Origin: Firmicutes bacterium OM04-13BH | Lineage (GTDB): Bacteria > Bacillota > Clostridia > Lachnospirales > Lachnospiraceae | Direction of reading: 5' to 3' | Assembly (NCBI GenBank): GCA_003481745.1 | Contig: QULP01000004.1 | Location: forward strand, 1 to 64,000 | Length of the DNA: 64,000 bases | Shown here: piece by piece, positions 61,445 to 64,000 of the stretch | Layout of the letters: every line of letters begins with the position of its first letter | Numbering within the stretch: the stretch's first letter is position 1 | Made by a program: the position numbers and the translations under genes | The notes under the pieces: model-generated | Told to the model about the DNA's origin: nothing | The model's database searches: none | Seen by the model: only the letters and a program-made list of their open reading frames with translations

Positions 61445-63265
61445 TCACTCAATCGCTTTAATACGCTCTACTACAGACTGCTTCGCTAAAATGTGTCTTT
61501 GATACACTGTTACTACTATATGAACCACAAAAACAAGCACGAAATACAGGAGTAGAAACGGCCACGGGAAGCGATAGGAAATATAGGATAATCCGGGTAT
61601 TTCTGCGATCTTGTTGCATAAAAGGAACCCCAGCGGTATGCCTACCACACAACTCCCTATTAAACTACCAAAAAAATAAATCCTGTTTTCTGCACTCTGT
61701 GTTTGATAAATTTGTACTTTCGTCATACCAGCGGCCTCTAACAGCGCATAGTCATGGCGGCGTATAACGGTGTTTGTAATGCAAGTATTAAGCAAATTGA
61801 CAAAAGCAAACAAACATATCAACACTATCACTGCTGTAACAACAATTTTGGCGTTATAAAAATACGCCTGATATTCAGATAAATCATCCGCAAATATGGA
61901 AGTATTTATACGGTTATCCGAAGCCACCAGTGCCTTAATTTCCTCAACAGCCTGTTTCGTTTGCATATCTTCAGTACAAATGTACCATGCCAGATCACAA
62001 TTTATTTCTGCTAAAAAGTCCAGATATTCAGGGGTCGTATAGAATACGCTACCTTTGTCCTTATTTTCGATGAAACCACATACTGAAAAATCAATTTCTT
62101 TTGTAGACATTCCCGTATTTACTGATGCGGAAAAATGATCTCCCAAACTCAGGGAAAGACCTGTTTTTTCATAGTAAGGAGAGGCACGATTTATCACAAT
62201 CGGAATAGTGCTGTTTGTATTTGGAGAATAAGGCATATCACCCTCAACCAGTTGGGTTTCAAAACTGGTTGTGCCGACAATACTATTGATGGATAGTTCA
62301 TATCTATTCTCAGGTTGACCGGGAACGACGATCTCACAATCTAATTTTTTGGATGGATAAATTTCTGTTACACCAGAGATATTTTCAATCTGCGCTTTCA
62401 ATTTCTCCGTAAAAGGACTATCTTTCATCAGTTCAAGAGTAGCGTTTTCGGCAGCTGTTGAGTTCAGTTTAAGATAAATGCTGCTGTTTTCATAATACGG
62501 TTGCCGGACAAGCTCTTTTATATCAATAGCCGAAACTACCGAAAAGACTACAAATACAAGGACTCCGCTCAACACAAGGGATAGCAGCGTATAAAATGCC
62601 TTTTTACGGTTACTGAAAAAGTATTTTTTTGCCAAACCATTAGGATTGATACGACTGCTTTTTTTGAAAATTTTAGCTGATTTTATTTTCTCTGTCCTCA
62701 ATGCCGCCATAGGGGATAAAGACGCAGCCAGTTTTGCCGGTGTACGGAATGACCAAAAAACAATGAACCATACAAAAGCACCGGAAAGCAATGTGCAGGC
62801 CACACTGGGCACCAAATATAATTTCAAGGGTAATACACAATTAAAAAGAAAACCCAATAGCAAACCGCCTAAAATATACTTCCAAGATAACTGTTTTCGC
62901 TCGTTATGAATGACTGCTTTGATCTGTCGGTAGGTCGCTCCCACAGTCCTCAACTGTGCAAATTCTCGTGTGCGCTGTAATATGGAAATATACATGATAT
63001 TTTTAATAGCGATTCCTGCTGTGAGTAGCAGAACAATAGCAATCCCCAAAATTACACTAAGTATTTCCTGTGTGTTATCGACACGAGAGATTATCTGTGT
63101 ATCTATTGTGGCATTACAAAGTAAGATAGTCGAAAATGCTAACAATAGAGAGGCAATAAACATGATAATCCCTGCGAGGAAATTTCGTTGTTTATTTGCG
63201 GATAGACTTTGCGTCGCTAATTTTTTCTCCACTTTGTGAGTATCATTCTCAAAAGGCCATGTCAT
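61445..63265 (-). CDS. ABC transporter permease, FtsX type (lacking the first extracytoplasmic domain)
   Basis: A 606-residue permease that starts with the same MTWPFENDT leader as permease 1 and then diverges. After the first membrane segment (about 30-48) it goes almost directly into the next one; the ~190-residue extracytoplasmic domain of permease 1 is missing, although the LRTVGATYRQIKAVIHNE motif is kept. A second extracytoplasmic domain (about 245-470) and three C-terminal membrane segments remain. GGAGGTGG precedes the ATG and the ATPase gene ends 14 bp upstream. Its base composition is more A/T-rich than the ATPase beside it. Confidence 0.88.
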   Translation of the reverse strand: MTWPFENDTHKVEKKLATQSLSANKQRNFLAGIIMFIASLLLAFSTILLCNATIDTQIISRVDNTQEILSVILGIAIVLLLTAGIAIKNIMYISILQRTREFAQLRTVGATYRQIKAVIHNERKQLSWKYILGGLLLGFLFNCVLPLKLYLVPSVACTLLSGAFVWFIVFWSFRTPAKLAASLSPMAALRTEKIKSAKIFKKSSRINPNGLAKKYFFSNRKKAFYTLLSLVLSGVLVFVVFSVVSAIDIKELVRQPYYENSSIYLKLNSTAAENATLELMKDSPFTEKLKAQIENISGVTEIYPSKKLDCEIVVPGQPENRYELSINSIVGTTSFETQLVEGDMPYSPNTNSTIPIVINRASPYYEKTGLSLSLGDHFSASVNTGMSTKEIDFSVCGFIENKDKGSVFYTTPEYLDFLAEINCDLAWYICTEDMQTKQAVEEIKALVASDNRINTSIFADDLSEYQAYFYNAKIVVTAVIVLICLFAFVNLLNTCITNTVIRRHDYALLEAAGMTKVQIYQTQSAENRIYFFGSLIGSCVVGIPLGFLLCNKIAEIPGLSYISYRFPWPFLLLYFVLVFVVHIVVTVYQRHILAKQSVVERIKAIE

Positions 63266-63279
63266 AGCCTGCCACCTCC

Positions 63280-63945
63280 TTACTCCACAATCTTGCCGTC
63301 CTCAATGCGGACAATCCGATCTGCAAGACGGGCAATGTCGTCATTGTGCGTAATCATCACAACAGTTTGCCGGAACTCTGCACTGGTGCGCTTGATAAGC
63401 CCCAGCACCTCGGCGCTGGTCTTGCTGTCAAGGTTGCCGGTCGGCTCGTCGGCCAGCACAATAGCCGGTTTGGTAATCAGAGCGCGTGCGATAGCCACAC
63501 GCTGCTGCTGTCCGCCGGAAAGATTGTTCGGCATGTTTTTCAGTTTATCTTCCAGCCCCAGCAGATGAACGATCTCGTCCAAAAACTTCTGATCCACCGT
63601 GTCCCCGTCCAGCTCCACCGGCAGGACGATGTTCTCATACACATTCAGGATAGGAACAAGGTTATAGTTCTGGAAGATAAAGCCGATGTTGCGGCGGCGA
63701 AAGATGGTAAGCTGTTCATCGTTCTTCTTTGCCAGTTCTTCGCCCCGGACGATCACGGTTCCGCTGGTGGGAGTGTCCAGCCCGCCCATCATGTGAAGCA
63801 GGGTGGACTTGCCGCTGCCGGATGTTCCCACAACGGCCACAAACTCGCCGTCCTCCACGGAGAAGTTCACACCGTCAAGGGCGCGGGTAATGTTCGGCTC
63901 TGTGCCGTAATACTTTTTCAGATCAATCGCCTGTAAAACGCTCAT
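63280..63945 (-). CDS. ABC transporter ATP-binding protein (module 2)
   Basis: About 221 residues, starting MSVLQAIDLKKYYG at 63943-63945 after AAAGGAG. Same motifs as module 1: Walker A GTSGSGKST, signature LSGGQQQRVAIARAL, Walker B IVLADEPTGNLDS. Differences from the module 1 ATPase are few, such as VEDGEFV for VNDGEFV and VIVRGEELAKK for VIVRDKELSKM. It energizes permease 2, encoded 14 bp downstream. The upstream region repeats that of module 1 (starting TCCTTTCAAGGCTTTCTGCC) until the window ends. Confidence 0.94.
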   Translation of the reverse strand: MSVLQAIDLKKYYGTEPNITRALDGVNFSVEDGEFVAVVGTSGSGKSTLLHMMGGLDTPTSGTVIVRGEELAKKNDEQLTIFRRRNIGFIFQNYNLVPILNVYENIVLPVELDGDTVDQKFLDEIVHLLGLEDKLKNMPNNLSGGQQQRVAIARALITKPAIVLADEPTGNLDSKTSAEVLGLIKRTSAEFRQTVVMITHNDDIARLADRIVRIEDGKIVE

Positions 63946-64000
63946 ACTCAAAACTCCTTTCAAGGCTTTCTGCCTGTTGATAAGGCTATTGTAAAACCCA

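Larger units (their letters stand above)
49668..64000. mobile_element. Integrative mobilizable element (serine recombinase, MOB_Q-type), right end outside window
   Basis: From the junction near 49668 to the window end the sequence is visibly richer in G+C and holds a coherent set: serine recombinase, TnpW-like protein, VirE-like helicase, CHC2 protein, relaxase with oriT, DUF3847, excisionase-like protein, DUF6076-like protein and an ABC exporter cargo. No type IV secretion genes occur in the visible part, so it is probably mobilized by helper elements, unless such genes lie beyond 64000. Confidence 0.85.

Overview
The window reads as chromosome of a Gram-positive gut anaerobe of the Clostridia, most likely a Lachnospiraceae member related to Blautia, Dorea or Ruminococcus. 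The reasons are an A/T-rich backbone, strong AGGAGG ribosome sites, the typical gene neighbourhoods (t6A cluster, hprK-glcK, nadBC-niaR), a very large surface protein with FIVAR and choline-binding-type repeats, and a serine-recombinase mobilizable element of the kind common in this family. The genus cannot be fixed from sequence alone.

Left part (1-49.6 kb), chromosomal backbone: two tRNA-Ser genes with a consensus promoter; a leftward block tsaE-tsaB-rimI-zinc-ribbon protein-rnz-tsaD-ispD (t6A tRNA modification, tRNA 3' processing, isoprenoid synthesis); cyclophilin and a YigZ-like protein; a class A penicillin-binding protein; hprK-glcK (carbon control and glucose phosphorylation); ftsH-uvrC; a DUF1846 protein; galE and a sugar-phosphate nucleotidyltransferase; proA and a CPBP-type membrane protease; trkA-trkH potassium uptake; a phosphate operon (Na/Pi symporter, response regulator, sensor kinase) behind a three-repeat Pho box; purine nucleoside phosphorylase; nadB-nadC-niaR-greA behind a promoter covered by a NiaR-like palindrome; a TetM-like GTPase fused to a Rae1/YacP-type ribonuclease domain; a ~2,600-residue secreted carbohydrate-active-looking protein divergent from a LacI-type regulator with matching operators; a sodium:amino-acid symporter; a solitary Dam-type methylase; and a candidate 6S-like small RNA. 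Several dispersed hairpin repeats and one MITE-like element lie between genes.

Right part (about 49.67 kb to the window end and beyond), an integrative mobilizable element visibly richer in G+C: it has cut the 5' part off an HTH/membrane-protein gene and carries a serine recombinase, a TnpW-like protein, an array of GTCAACC heptamers, a VirE-like helicase, a CHC2 zinc-finger protein, a MOB_Q-type relaxase whose natural start codon appears to be ATA, a DUF3847 protein, an oriT resembling that of RSF1010, a small Cys-rich protein, an excisionase-like protein, a DUF6076-like protein and two tandem ABC exporter modules. The two modules share nearly identical ATPases and terminators but have very different permeases, with the relic of a third permease between them.

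The most novel-looking items are the GTPase-Rae1 fusion, the heptamer array beside the element's replication genes, the likely ATT and ATA start codons, and the mosaic ABC exporter locus.
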